From Leuctra nigra (taxonomy: Eukaryota; Arthropoda; Insecta; Plecoptera; Leuctridae): DNA of 64,000 nucleotides. Under the pieces are notes generated by a model. That model saw only the letters and a program-made list of their open reading frames with translations, had not been told where the DNA came from and searched no databases. A program made the translations under genes and the position numbers. This document shows positions 48,957 to 57,510 of this stretch, one piece after another. Where the stretch lies: the NCBI GenBank assembly GCA_934045905.1, contig OW203763.1:19722948-19786947 (forward strand), given 5' to 3'. Within the stretch, counting starts at the first letter, position 1. Every line of letters begins with the position of its first letter.

Positions 48957-51900
48957 ATACAACTAAGAAGTAGTAGTATTTAGACATAAAGTAGTAGTAC
49001 TTTATGTAAAGTAGTAGACATACTAAAAAGTATGCCACACCTGACGACACCCCCCTTCCACAAAAAACACAAAATTCATATTTTCACTATCACGCTTGTC
49101 CGCCTCCCCCCCCCCCCCACCTCCCCTGTCACAGATTGTCACAGTATAACAGACTCCCCCTCCCCCCCTGAGGCGTGACATAGTGTACTTTATGAACAGC
49201 CCCAAAGACGTAGTTAAAGAGTGTTGTAGGTGTTACTGTTGGAGAGGGGTTTGTTTGACTTATAATATTTTTTTAGCTGGTTTCAGACCGTCATAGCATA
49301 GACCATAAAGCCGATTTCACATAAAGCGCGTTTCGCGTTTTGCGTTTTCGCGTTTTGTCTTTTTTTATAACGCCTAGAAGAGGCCATCGAAAACAGAATG
49401 TTAATATAAATTTATTGTTCTTGTTAGTAACAATTTGGGAGTTATTAGATATTATTAGATGGAATAATATGCACAGGTAAGCAATTATTAACATTATAGT
49501 CTTATTTTATACTTGACGCAGTCGCACGTGATTAGCTGCTAGGTCGTGACGTAGGGGTTTTCACCACGCGCGGTACTGAAAAAATCTCCCTACAATCGAG
49601 ATAAGGCTGCATAAAAATAAAACGCATGTGGCAATGTTTTCGGTGGTTTTGATCTGTTTTGATTGGTTAACCCAACGGCTGGTGTGTTGGATACCTCGGT
49701 TCTCGTTAGATCACCGAGGTTAAGCAACATTGAGCGCAGTCAGCGATTGGATGGGTGACCATTCAACTCTGCCTTGCCAGGTTGCTGCCGTTGGGCCAGA
49801 GAGACTGGGGTGTTTGGGGGTTAGTGTGACGACCTCCCTCCACCTGTTATCAGTCTCTCGACGGCGCGGGTTGTGGAGGCTCGTGCTGTGAATGTTACAC
49901 CGTCCTTCGGAAGGGACGTTAAGCCGTTGGTCCCCTTGGTATCTTTCGTCAGGAGTAGGCTACATGCCGGTACCGGGTTTCCTCTCCTCCCTTCTCTATA
50001 TTACATTCTCACTAGTGGAGCCTGGCTCTGTTGAGAATATAGACTTAATAATAATAATAATAAAAAAAAGCGAAACGCAAAACGCGAAACGCGCTTTATG
50101 TGAAACCGGCTAAACCGGCTTAAGGAGCTATAATATAGATTTAACCTCCATGTCATAGACGTATTAAAACTACCAACGTTGCTATTAAATTAGTTACTAA
50201 ATTAGTTATTAAATTAGTACAGTATTTTCTCTGCCAGCGTATTAGGCCACGCTTGGCAAAATCGGTCAAAACCCCTATTTTTTACCATCCCTTCTATTGT
50301 ATTCGGATGAGAGCTATCTGGATTTCCCTGACCGACCTTCCCCAATCCACCATCCTGAGGGAAGTACAAGATAGTGCAATAACACGCTTGCAGTGAAAAC
50401 TACTATTTGCGGTACCGAATTTAGATACTTTGAAACTCTTATCTGGGTGTTTTATTTGATCAATTAGCATGGTTTGATACCGATGCAATAAAAATTGCGA
50501 AGTACTTATAAATCAAAATATATTCTGTTTGAAAAGTGCCCGAAGAAACATAAGTACCCATTACAGTGATGTGGTACATGTCATACCAGGTGTGAGGAAT
50601 AAGTGTGCTGTTACAAGGGGTCTGGGGGCTTTGTCCCCTGGCCTCTAGTTTGCCTCGCATAGCAATTTTTTAATTTTGGATAGGTACAAATGAATCGAAT
50701 GGGCTTGTTCACGCAAAGCTCAGCATAGATGGCGCCACTATGTTACGTACTTTAATCCGACTTAAGGCCGAGATGGGTAACAAAATGACGTCATTTCCGG
50801 CTTTGATTTCCGGTACAAATAATTATGGCACAGAGTGTTTACATTATTAAAAATGACCCAAAAATTAACAGAAAAAACAAAAAAAAAACTCAAATGTACA
50901 TAGTACAAAGATGTAGCCTGAAATCGTATTTTGTTTTCATGTGAAAACTATTTACTGGGCAGAGATTAGAACGCGGCAAGATGACGAAAATTTGAAAATA
51001 TGGAATTTATTTTGGGTCAATGATGACATTTCGTTTTACAAAGATATTATGCACGTAGGACACTGTAATTTACATTTTTAAATGTATTTGAGATTACAAC
51101 AGACTACCAAAGACTATAAATACATAAATTGGTCATTTAAACTCTTTAAAACTCATTTTAGTTACTACCAAAGATGTTTCTCAACCGCTGGCGCCATCCC
51201 ACGGACATTTTGGTTACTAAGAAAATTTTTACTAATCTCGGCCCAACGAAGCTGCCCAAGCTAATCCGATGCTAGCGATCCTGGTAAGAGCAAATGGCAG
51301 TGAACAAGCCCATTGAAGCTATCGTACGGTAGGTATCATTTTCAAAGAAATTTAAAATGCAAATTATATGTAATATTCTTGTGGAAACTTTAGACATCAT
51401 TCGTAACTATTTGTTTTATGATAAAATCCCCATTGGTCCCGCAGGGAATTTCTTGCATTTTTAGAAAGGAGAATCGAATTTGGAGCGCTCATCAGTGTGT
51501 TGTGTCTAATATCCGTCCGTTCGATCGGGTAGCTCAGTTGGTAGAGCTCTCGCCCGGCAAGTGAGAGGTCCCTGGTTCGAGCCCCGGTTCGGTCGGATAT
51601 TTTTCATGACACATGCCTTCATTAACATCCTGACTCCATGGAAGTTTTCCACAGAAACTTACGTTCTCAGCTTTGGTATCCTTTTCAAAGAAATTTAATA
51701 TGTTCTTGTGGAAACTTTTGACAAATGCAATGTAATCTGTAACTGTTTGGTTTATATTGATAGAATCCCCATTTGCGCCACAGAGAGATTTTTTAATTTT
51801 TTGTAAAAGATAATCGATTTTGAATCGATTTTGAAAATCTTTTGAGAAAAATAATACGTGACATGCAATATTTGTAAGGAAAATGTAGGCAAATACAGTG

Positions 51901-54900
51901 TGCAGGTTACCTACAGTAATTCAGTCTAGATTTCTAGTGTCTAGATTTTGAGATATTGTAGTTATAAATTCCTATTTTTAACATGTAGTCTTATCTAGGC
52001 CATTAAAATCATTACGATTTCCATGCTATTTTTGAGTTTTGAATTTTACTGAGGTTTAACGTTTTTTCAAAAAACTGATTTCTAGATAGATAGTTTGACA
52101 TTCTATTAGGAAAAAAATTGAAAACAATACCAACGTGTGCTATTTTAAAAGTTATCAACCAAAAACTAAATGATTTCCCTAAACCTCATGTGTAGTGTTT
52201 TGTTCATTCTCGGAAGGCAATAAATTGAAACCTCGCTATAAGACAGTATATGATCCTTTTAAACTTAAATAGTTGAAATGTAGGAAGGAAAACGTTTTTT
52301 GAACTTGTAAAATCAAGAAAAAATATTTTTGTATATGTATATCATGATGGAGCCGCCTTAATGTGTAATTATTACGTTGTAGTACCTATACATATATTCA
52401 TGAGGGTGGTCAAGTTGGAAAAATGAGTCATTATCTCATTGGATTATACCTACACTCTTTTCAATTAGTATTGCACAGAGAAAAATATGAGAACTCAATC
52501 TCATAATGGAGCACGGTCACAACTCATTAGTCATTTGCATTATTACATCTTATTTTGCACAATTTGTGTATATCTGGGGGTGTTATCTGTTAGCGTCAAG
52601 GTGTTATATGTTATCATATCCTTTCGGAAGGATGTGAAGATAGAATTTAAACCAGACAGGATACTGCGGTCACACAATTAATTATAATTACTACAATGCA
52701 GATTTAGATTAAAATGGGTTCATTTTTCAAATCAGAGATACGAAAGGACCAAAGGAAATACATTTCGGTATCTCAAACTCAAGCATCTTGCTGATTACCA
52801 ACATTAATTCGGCAACAAAAATCTTAGCTCCCCGTGATTATGTGAAATTGGTTTAGAAAAAAAGTGTCCTCTATAAAGTGCGGCATACATACATTTAAAC
52901 ATAGTGCTTGAACAGAGAGGACGTGTATTCGATTGCTCCGCAAACCGGATCGTGAGCATGTCTACGTGTGGTGAATGTGCGTTGACATTAGCTGACGGGG
53001 AGTTTGTTGTGTGTGCGGGTTGCAACAAAAGCTTGCATTTTGGGAAGTGCGCGGGTTTGCAGAGAGCTTCGTATTTGTCAAAATCGCTGGACTCTAAAGC
53101 ATCGTGGATCTGTGCAAAGTGTAAGAAAGAAAAGAAGTCTGGCGGCTCTACGCCGATTGACCCTGTCCAGTCATTCGCCTTCGGAGAGGTGGACTTGCGA
53201 AAGATTTTGGAGGAATTCCGCGTAGAAATGCGCGAGAGTTTCAAACTTTTAGGCGAAGATTTGTCTACGTTTAAAAACCAGATTGGATCAGAGATCAGCG
53301 ACATAAAGCAGAGTGTTGTTGCGTTGCAAAAAGAGAGTGAGGAGAAGGACAAAGTGATTGAAGGTCTTTCTGCTCAGCTTAACTTGTTGGACCAATACAA
53401 TAGGAATCGGAATTTCGAGTTGGTAAATATTGAGGAGCTAGAAGGTGAAAATATTGACAATCTTGTTGTTACGATTGCGGGTAAATTAGACATCGGCTTG
53501 GAGGTCAGTGAAATTGAGGCAGCTCATCGCCTCCCTTCGCGAGATAAAACCCGTCCACCCGTCATCATCGTGCAACTTGCCAGTCGGAAGAAGAGAGACC
53601 CGTTCCTGACGAAACGACGAGCATTCTCCAACTTGTCCAGCAACGACATCACGGGGGAGAAAGGTCAACGCGGAAGAACGCGAGTATACACCAACGAGAA
53701 TCTCAATCCCTTTTATAAGCAGCTTTTTTGGAAATCTAAATTAGCGGCCAAAGATAAAGGGTTTAAATTCGTCTGGTTCAGCAGGAATAAGGTTCTAGTT
53801 AAAAAAAAAACGACACTTCACGTGAAGTCATAACCATTAAATCGTTCGCGGATCTAAATAAGTTTGTAGATAAGGTAGTAGTTAATTCTGAAAATTCTGA
53901 TACTGAGAATTCTGAGGAAGCCCATGATTAATGCTGATGATGATGATTGTGATGATGATTACCTTACACAGATTATAACGGATGACTTAGATAAGTGGGT
54001 TGATAAGCGTAATAAGTTTAAAATCTTGCATTTGAATGTTAGGTCTCTGAATAAAAATTGGAATGAGCTCAATTTAATATTATGCAATGTTCTTGGAAAG
54101 TTTCATGTTTTGGTGTTAACGGAAGTGGCGTTAGATGATGAAACAAATACAGAATATTATTAATTGAACGGATATAATTCATTTTGGTACATAGGAAAAG
54201 GTAGACGAGGAGGAGGGGTGGCAATTTTTGTAATTGAGTCGATGAGGTTTTTAGAAACAATAAAGAAATCGCAATGCTTTGAAAATGTTAGTGGTGTTTT
54301 GAGTGGCGATGCAACTGAAAAAATGTTCTTAATCGCCATGTATAGGCCACCCTCAACCAACAAATCTGATTTTATTAGTGAATTGGAGGAAACCTTATCA
54401 AACTGTTCATGTAATTCTGCTATTTTAATTGGTGACATAAATTTAAATTTGTTAGACATTGATGATAATTTTGTTCAAGATTATGACAGTATTTTGGCAG
54501 TAAATGGGTTCCGTAAATGTATTGAAGGTGTAACCCGTGAGGAGTTCAAAGAAAGTTCATTCACTAAATCATGTATAGATCACATTTATATCCGTTCAAA
54601 TATTAAAGAAATAGATTCAGTAATTTACACATCTAAAGTATCAGACCATTATGTAATAGGAGCGAGTTTTGAATTTGAGGTTCAGGGAAAACAAAGTGTT
54701 ATTAAATGTAGTAATTTAATTTACAATGAAAAAGCATTAAAAGTGAAGTTAAATGAAATAGATTGGTATGATGTAGGTATTGGTGAGACGGATTGTAATG
54801 TGTTGTATAACAAAATTGTTGGAAAATTTGAAGAATGTTATGCTAGTTGTGTGCTTAATTGTTCGTATAAAGGTGTTAAAAAGAAAGCTAGAAAGGAGTG

Positions 54901-57510
54901 GATGCCTTCTGACTTACTTGTGAAAATTCATCAGCGAGATTTATTGTTTAAACGGTTAAAATATTGTAAGAATACTTTGAGATCTACTCTTAATACGGAA
55001 TATAAAAAATTAAGAAATGAAGTGGTGGATGACATAGAGAGGGCTAAAGTATCATTTTATAGGAAACTGATAGAAAACTCCAGGGGCAATGTTAAGGAGT
55101 CGTGGCAAGTGATAAATGAAATCATTGGAAAGCAAAAGAAAATGTCTGTTGATGATGTTATTTTCAAGTATTTAGGGAAGGTTCATTCAAATGAAGTTAT
55201 CTCTCATGATTTTGTTAATACGTTCATAAATGAAGTTGAAAATGTCAAGCATGACTGTCATTTGCGAATTAGCAATTGTGAAGAAAATAATGAGTTGCAG
55301 TCCATGTATTTGCGGCCTATTAGTCCACCTGTAGTAAATTCTATTATTTGTGGAATGAATGTAAACAAGCAACCGGGAATTGACGGGATAAGAATGAAGG
55401 ATTTGGTATTAGTTTCAGAAAAAATAAGTCCGGTTTTGAGTAATTTAATGAATTTATCTTTTAGTAATGGAGTAATGCCTCAAGGGTTAAAAGTGTCAGT
55501 CGTTCGTCCAGTTTTTAAGAAGGGAAATCATTTAGATTATAAAAATTACAGACCTATTGCAATTTTACCTGCAATTGAAAAAGTAATGGAGCGCTATGTT
55601 GAGGAAAAGTTATCTAAATATCTTCGAGATTATAATATAATTAATCCTGCGCAATTTGGCTTTCAGAAGGGCAAAGGCACTGCTGACCTCTTATTGCTAT
55701 TCTCAGATTTCATTAATACGAAACTTAATAATAATATGCATGTGTTATTATCTAACTTTGATTTGATTGATTCATTGGTTCATTGATTGGTTCATTGATT
55801 TTACAAAGGCCTTCGATACCCTGAATCATAATACGCTTATAGACGCTTTGGAAAAAGTTGGGATTAGAGGGAGTTTGTTAAGATGGTTCATGAGTTATTT
55901 GGAAGAAAGGCACATTGTAGTTAAAATTGATAATTCGTATAGTATGAAAAATAAGTATGTCACCGGTGTACCGCAAGGTTCTATCTTGGGGCCAATTCTC
56001 TATCTTATATAATATGTCAACAATATTTTCAACAGTATTTTGATGTGTAAAACTTTCATGTATGCGGATGACACAGTGTTGATTGCCGTACATAAAACAT
56101 TAGAAATGGCGGAACATTATTTGCAAAACGATTTTAATAATATTTTGAGAGTGACTCACGATAGAAATTTAGTAATTAATTCCGCTAAAACGAAAATAAT
56201 TCATGTGGCTTTGCCTTCAAATAGAAATAGAAATTTTCCAGTCAATATAACGTTCCATTCTTTTGATTGTTTGCATACGAGTAGATTAGAAAATGAATGT
56301 ACAAGCTGTGCTGAAAAGATTGAGGTAGTTCCTAATCATGTATACTTAGGTGTTGTTATTGATAATAAGTTTTCATGGAGACCTCACATAGATAGATTGT
56401 CAAAGAAATTGTGCTCGTGATTTTGGAGAATATATAATTTGAAAGATATCCTTCCTTTTTACGTATTAAAATCTGTATATTTTGCTTTAGTGGAATCAAT
56501 TATGTCCTATGGAATATTGGCGTGGGGAAATGCAACTGATACACATTTAAATCGTATAGAAAAATTACAGAATAAAATTATTAAGAGCATTACTCCATTT
56601 ACTATAAAGACGGAATGTAACTTTGAAGCCGAACGATATTATGAACATGTCAATATTCTTCCTTTGAAGGCACTTCGTAAATACAGATTAATTCTAAGAA
56701 ATTATTTTGAGGATAAAGTTTATGTGCGAAGAAATCGATTCACTAGGTTAGAAATTCAAAATCTTATGGAGGTTCCTCTATTTAATAATAAACATGGAAA
56801 GAGGATGCTTTCATATGAAATTCCCAAAATTTTTAATAGTATGCCTTTAAATCTAAAACAATTAGAAAAATATAATGAAATTAAAATAAATATTAAGAAA
56901 TGGTTGTTGTCTTAAAATCACTGAATTGACATGTTTGTGATATTTTTGGTACGTTAGGCAGTTTTTCAATAAATTATTATGGTTATATAATATAAATTAT
57001 CATCTTTGAGTCAGTATATTTTTGTTTTTTGTTCTTGTCATCCGTCAATGCTGTTCGTTTGTTGCAATCGAAATGCAAGTTATTTTCTGTTTAGTTATTA
57101 TGTTTATTACTTAATTTGATTACTTCCACATTCAAGCCATTTTATGGCTTTGTGGACCTGAGTGTTTAATTTTTGTAAAGTGTATTTATCCTGTGTATTT
57201 GTAACAATAAAAAAAAAAAAAAAAAAAATCACGGAATACCCAAACCAATATTTGCCGACGTTTCAGTAAATTTCATAAAATGTCTAATAAAATTGAAGTG
57301 AAAGATATTACGTACCATTGTCCGTCTCATTGAAGATGGATTCACAGTCATCTGAGCTGTAAGTGATCGCTGTCCAACCCTTAGCGAAGTCTGTGCGAAG
57401 AATGACTTTGATCTCGGCGTTGTCGTAATGCTGATCGTCTTCTTTCGTCAATTGCACATTCCAACACATCTCAGGTGCTTTTGGCATATGAAGCATCAAA
57501 ACAAACTCAT
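28669..57510 (-). CDS. IL-17-receptor-like protein with SEFIR domain (5' end missing)
   Basis: Eight minus-strand coding exons, in transcript order: 57316-57510, 47544-47610, 47087-47234, 35506-35556, 34454-34562, 33286-33455, 32340-32602 and 28669-28822. Phases agree at every junction if the membrane exon uses an acceptor at 34563-34564. The extracellular part has several cysteines (EMCWNVQL, DDCESIF, CECEL) and N-x-S/T sites. One membrane segment (PYIVMAAAISSMCVAALFFG) is followed by the SEFIR domain: KIKILLIYSRDSEEFVKLV, FDPFDES, then SPHVKVIFIASEGA and YRRIFLVG. The C-terminal tail ends QRWLVIKP. Known role of the family: cell-surface receptor whose SEFIR domain recruits Act1/CIKS-type adaptors. 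About 385 codons are visible. Signal peptide and first exons were not found; they may lie in 57.5-64 kb or beyond the window. The introns are very long and full of mobile DNA; outside the elements listed they show nothing I can name. Confidence 0.85.
29302..29869. mobile_element. hAT-type non-autonomous element with 8-bp target duplication
   Basis: CAGGGCCGGATTTAGG and, inverted, CAGGGCCGGTTTTAGG, flanked by the perfect duplication gtccacac (29294-29301, 29870-29877). The interior differs from the copies at 10288 and 19589 and is rich in ggggcgcc-type sequence. Confidence 0.9.
30394..30417. repeat. Perfect 24-bp palindrome
   Basis: aacgaactttt and its exact inverse meet without a spacer. No function is evident. 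Confidence 0.8.
30636..30855 (+). repeat. Direct duplication, copy 1 (with poly-C run)
   Basis: About 220 bp beginning tcatttggatgatatttgca and ending gaacggttttcattggtat, with a C run of about 22 at 30710-30731. It is duplicated in the same orientation at 31460-31682. Confidence 0.8.
31460..31682 (+). repeat. Direct duplication, copy 2
   Basis: Second copy of the 30636-30855 segment, diverged in the middle part and with a shorter C run. It lies in the last intron of the receptor gene. Confidence 0.8.
32340..32602 (-). CDS. IL-17R-like, second SEFIR exon
   Basis: Starts phase 0 at VFDPFDESQNETISRNSELW after acceptor ttttcag and ends phase 2 at GTC GG before gtaatt. It contains the conserved hydrophobic strand KVIFIASEGA. 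Confidence 0.88.
32815..33268. repeat. Degenerate GC-rich insertion bordered by short tandem repeats
   Basis: Three copies of catgtatgacgc occur at 32815-32850. Two copies of a 31-bp unit (gacgtatttgattgtccagt) occur at about 33206-33268, and the same gacgtatttgatta begins at 32848. The GC-rich interval between (32880-33200) has no recognisable coding content and may be a decayed insertion. Confidence 0.4.
33286..33455 (-). CDS. IL-17R-like, first SEFIR exon
   Basis: Phase 1 start (G|GT) and phase 0 end. It encodes the KIKILLIYSRD strand and following helix typical of SEFIR/TIR-like folds. The donor is ATGGAG|gtgagt. Confidence 0.88.
33630..34150 (-). mobile_element. tRNA-derived repeat split by a nested MITE
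   Basis: The outer ends match the 61.6 kb repeat: left aggaagggatgtgcgttgtg, right acattagacacaacgcactg. The tRNA-like core is interrupted in its T-arm region by a MITE of about 390 bp (33688-34077). The MITE's own inverted ends, gcgaatatttttctggcaaa and gcgagaatttttctggcaaa, continue to cgtaaatggg. The part with D and anticodon arms remains at 34078-34134. Confidence 0.75.
33688..34077. mobile_element. MITE nested in the tRNA-derived repeat
   Basis: About 35-bp inverted ends with two or three mismatches and an AT-rich non-coding interior. The flanks ttccggg and ttcccgc suggest a short target duplication. Confidence 0.7.
34155..34350 (-). mobile_element. tRNA-derived SINE, second family
   Basis: Minus-strand B-box-like GGTTCGATTCCC, body cttcctgactgaggaattcc and a distal part related to 23066-23255. 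It abuts the composite at 33630-34150. Confidence 0.6.
34454..34562 (-). CDS. IL-17R-like, membrane-segment exon
   Basis: Encodes RPAMKLVRTQLPYIVMAAAI and the rest of a membrane helix, ending FKHR and G in phase 1. The better-looking acceptor ggtcag (exon start 34578) is out of phase with the upstream exon. The acceptors gagcag|CGG (used here) or ctggag|CAG keep the frame. The start is therefore tentative; the donor is firm. Confidence 0.65.
35506..35556 (-). CDS. IL-17R-like, 51-nt extracellular exon
   Basis: Acceptor gttttcag and donor ACA|gtaagt bracket 17 codons, ISNPWRRNVSIGYHCLT. Only this frame is open and it matches the phase-0 end of the upstream exon. Confidence 0.6.
36285..36665 (+). 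repeat. Diverged fragment of the 13549-14874 transposon
   Basis: From tactaggaaaacgct through aattgaaatatgatccac and gtgtaaaataagagacaatg it follows the 13.6-14.2 kb element at an estimated three-quarters identity by eye. The terminal ends are missing. Confidence 0.65.
36930..37205 (+). repeat. LINE 3' end with (TAA)n tail
   Basis: The segment ends gttgacaataaagtattaat followed by about five TAA/AAT repeats, as in 3' ends of Jockey/CR1-like elements. No coding part is recognisable. Assignment is tentative. Confidence 0.4.
37471..38137 (-). repeat. Left inverted arm of the composite
   Basis: Reverse complement of 45855-46543 with few differences. It contains the outer flank unit (37511-37668), one block end and part of a second 240-bp unit. 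It stops at 38137/38138, where the retroelement frame begins. Confidence 0.88.
38138..41264 (+). pseudogene. R2/R4/Dong-type LINE reading frame: reverse transcriptase plus restriction-like endonuclease
   Basis: The first frame is open from 38128 to 40341, with no N-terminal ATG at the junction, so it is 5'-truncated. A highly basic region precedes the RT. RT motifs: NYRPIALLNTDYK, WVDFAKAYDTVSH (39325-39360), GVYQGDTMSPLLF and YMDD (39625-39636). The second frame (-1 relative, from about 40278 to the TGA at 41262-41264) has a zinc knuckle (C-x3-C-x7-H-x4-C, around CSRGC...HVAVAC) and a PD-(D/E)xK-like nuclease core KPDVV...FVLEVAV (from 40857). This order is that of RLE-type LINEs. The two frames overlap by about 60 nt; a single-base indel near 40280-40340 best explains the break. 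Codon composition is much more GC-rich than that of host genes nearby. Confidence 0.85.
41420..42669 (+). repeat. Block I: header plus three 240-bp units
   Basis: Header part 1 (41420-41732) begins with gatggtggagcgggctagaa. Header part 2 starts at about 41738 (cgtccgtcgagtgggacgg). Units are marked by gaacgttggtggg at 41916, 42162 and 42402. It closes with atcaataaaacaatatactac. The open frames in this block are by-products of the repeats. Confidence 0.85.
42670..43662 (+). repeat. Block II: four 240-bp units without header
   Basis: Begins abruptly with gtttcgtgaacgttggtggg directly after block I. Unit marks are at 42678, 42923, 43163 and 43403. It closes with the same AATAAA...ATACTAC tail. 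Confidence 0.85.
43663..44849 (+). repeat. Block III: short header plus four units
   Basis: Starts with header part 2 only (tatactaccgtccgtcgagt). Unit marks are at 43861, 44106, 44346 and 44584. It closes at ATACTGCCGAGGAC. Confidence 0.85.
44850..46328 (+). repeat. Block IV: full header plus four units
   Basis: The header (44850-45330) is nearly identical to 41420-41890. Unit marks are at 45343, 45589, 45829 and 46067. It closes at atatactaccgaggac. The last roughly 470 bp are the inner part of the right inverted arm. Confidence 0.85.
45855..46543 (+). repeat. Right inverted arm of the composite
   Basis: Inverse of 37471-38137. Its outer 200 bp (46330-46543) include a further unit ending aacaataaaaacaatactta followed by cgaggacttcaacc, then sequence ending ggtaccaa...caacattta. 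Confidence 0.88.
46577..46729. repeat. Small hairpin MITE
   Basis: Arms gtggacattttggcggga (46590s) and tcccgccaaaatgtccac (about 46697-46714) are exact inverses with AT-rich continuation. The 153-bp segment lies just outside the composite. Confidence 0.7.
47087..47234 (-). CDS. IL-17R-like, extracellular exon
   Basis: Starts with one base completing an AGA codon and ends phase 0 (ACC AAT|gtgagt). It encodes KELEFDISRNLSSSTELLVN and onward to VQYRWTN, with two N-x-S/T sites and one cysteine. Confidence 0.78.
47544..47610 (-). CDS. IL-17R-like, short cysteine-containing exon
   Basis: 67 nt between acceptor tctttcag and donor CGAG|gtaaca. It joins in phase on both sides. It encodes TTSCECELLRKSDSFFKATS. 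Confidence 0.72.
47885..47997. repeat. Imperfect hairpin
   Basis: ctcctcaccagttgatgc and atatatcaactgatgagg face each other around repeated atgtacattttt motifs. Probably a small MITE remnant. Confidence 0.45.
48832..49203. mobile_element. MITE with GGGGCTGTTCATAAAGTA-type ends and poly-C tracts
   Basis: ggagctgttcataaagta at the left and inverted ggggctgttcataaagta at the right. The interior carries a C run of about 30 (48924-48954) and several shorter ones. Just left of it (48797-48823) is a trimmed end of the tRNA-derived repeat family (gatatgaagggatgtgcg). Confidence 0.7.
49310..50110. mobile_element. MITE with about 40-bp inverted ends, holding a nested 5S-derived SINE
   Basis: gccgatttcacataaagcgc...gtttcgcgttttgcg at the left and its inverse at the right (50070-50110), each bordered by TAAA (49306-49309, 50111-50114). 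About half of the interior is the SINE at 49671-50066. Confidence 0.75.
49671..50066 (+). mobile_element. 5S-rRNA-derived SINE, full-length
   Basis: The first 126 nt (49671-49796) follow 5S rRNA: terminal helix cccaacggc...gccgttggg, loop region gttctcgttagatcaccgag, promoter A-box region gttaagcaacattgagcgc and C-box tggatgggtgacc. An unrelated body of about 250 nt follows (including cttcggaagggacgttaagc), then a (TAA)n/A-rich tail. This layout, with an internal pol III type 1 promoter, is that of SINE3-class elements. The short open frame at 49892 is incidental. A 5'-truncated copy lies at 18641-18890. Confidence 0.85.
50698..51314. mobile_element. MITE with AATGGGCTTGTTCAC ends
   Basis: aatgggcttgttcacgcaaa at the left and inverted aatgggcttgttcactgcca at the right. 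The 617-bp interior has no coding content. The same type of ends bounds 58034-58251. Confidence 0.72.
51332..51477 (+). repeat. Direct repeat, copy 1
   Basis: ggtatcattttcaaagaaat...gataaaatccccattg(g) recurs in the same order at 51674-51815. The two copies bracket the tRNA-derived element. Confidence 0.65.
51523..51594 (+). repeat. tRNA-derived repeat core (tRNA-like, 72 nt)
   Basis: Folds as a cloverleaf: acceptor GATCGGG/TTCGGTC with three wobble pairs, D-arm GCTC/GAGC, and an anticodon arm CTCGC/GTGAG with loop CCGGCAA. The T-arm has one mismatch. C at position 33 instead of U, and copies at 61585-61656 and 34078-34134 sharing flanks, argue for a tRNA-derived repeat rather than a functional tRNA gene. 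Confidence 0.65.
51674..51815 (+). repeat. Direct repeat, copy 2
   Basis: Second copy of 51332-51477 (ggtatccttttcaaagaaat...tagaatccccatttg). Confidence 0.65.
52958..53833 (+). CDS. LINE ORF1 with PHD-type zinc finger, 291 aa
   Basis: ATG at 52958 is the first in a frame open from 52904. Residues 4-55 form a C4HC3 finger (CGEC, CAGC, H..KC, CAKC). A predicted coiled coil (about 75-150, SFKLLGEDLSTFKNQIGSE and onward) follows, then a domain with VVTIAGKLDIG and EIEAAHRLPS, typical of ORF1 proteins of CR1-like elements that bind RNA. Intact, unlike ORF2. Confidence 0.8.
   Translation: MSTCGECALTLADGEFVVCAGCNKSLHFGKCAGLQRASYLSKSLDSKASWICAKCKKEKKSGGSTPIDPVQSFAFGEVDLRKILEEFRVEMRESFKLLGEDLSTFKNQIGSEISDIKQSVVALQKESEEKDKVIEGLSAQLNLLDQYNRNRNFELVNIEELEGENIDNLVVTIAGKLDIGLEVSEIEAAHRLPSRDKTRPPVIIVQLASRKKRDPFLTKRRAFSNLSSNDITGEKGQRGRTRVYTNENLNPFYKQLFWKSKLAAKDKGFKFVWFSRNKVLVKKKTTLHVKS
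53924..56915 (+). pseudogene. LINE ORF2: AP-endonuclease plus reverse transcriptase, broken
   Basis: The endonuclease begins FKILHLNVRSLNKNWNEL and contains GDINLNLL and SCIDHIYI...SDHYVI. RT motifs are NYRPIAILPAIEKVMER, FTKAFDTLNH, GVPQGSILGP and FMYADDTVL. Lesions: an in-frame TAA at 54161, a frame change near 55760-55800 caused by a short ttcattgattgg tandem expansion, a TAA at 56010 and a TGA (probable CGA decay) at 56418. The C-terminal part to the stop at 56913 is well preserved. Confidence 0.85.
57316..57510 (-). CDS. IL-17R-like, most upstream exon found
   Basis: 195 nt, phase 1 at both ends, between acceptor aatttcag and donor AATG|gtacgt. It encodes EFVLMLHMPKAPEMCWNVQL to DDCESIFNETDN. 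The missing upstream exon must end with one base of a GAT-type codon. Confidence 0.78.

Larger units (their letters stand above)
52810..57228 (+). mobile_element. CR1-like non-LTR retrotransposon, degenerate
   Basis: Two reading frames in LINE order followed by AATAAA merging into a 20-A tail at 57208-57228. ORF1 is intact and ORF2 is broken. The 5' limit is approximate, set at the sequence just before ORF1; no target duplication was found. It is inserted in plus orientation in an intron of the minus-strand receptor gene. Confidence 0.85.

Noticed and set aside
49892..50113. A 73-residue ORF also found on the opposite strand at 18529-18825
   Set aside because: It is the SINE body in two places; not a gene family.
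51523..51594. Functional tRNA gene
   Set aside because: The cloverleaf is good, but position 33 is C, the T-stem has a mismatch, and two further copies share flanking sequence well beyond the tRNA, so it is a tRNA-derived repeat.
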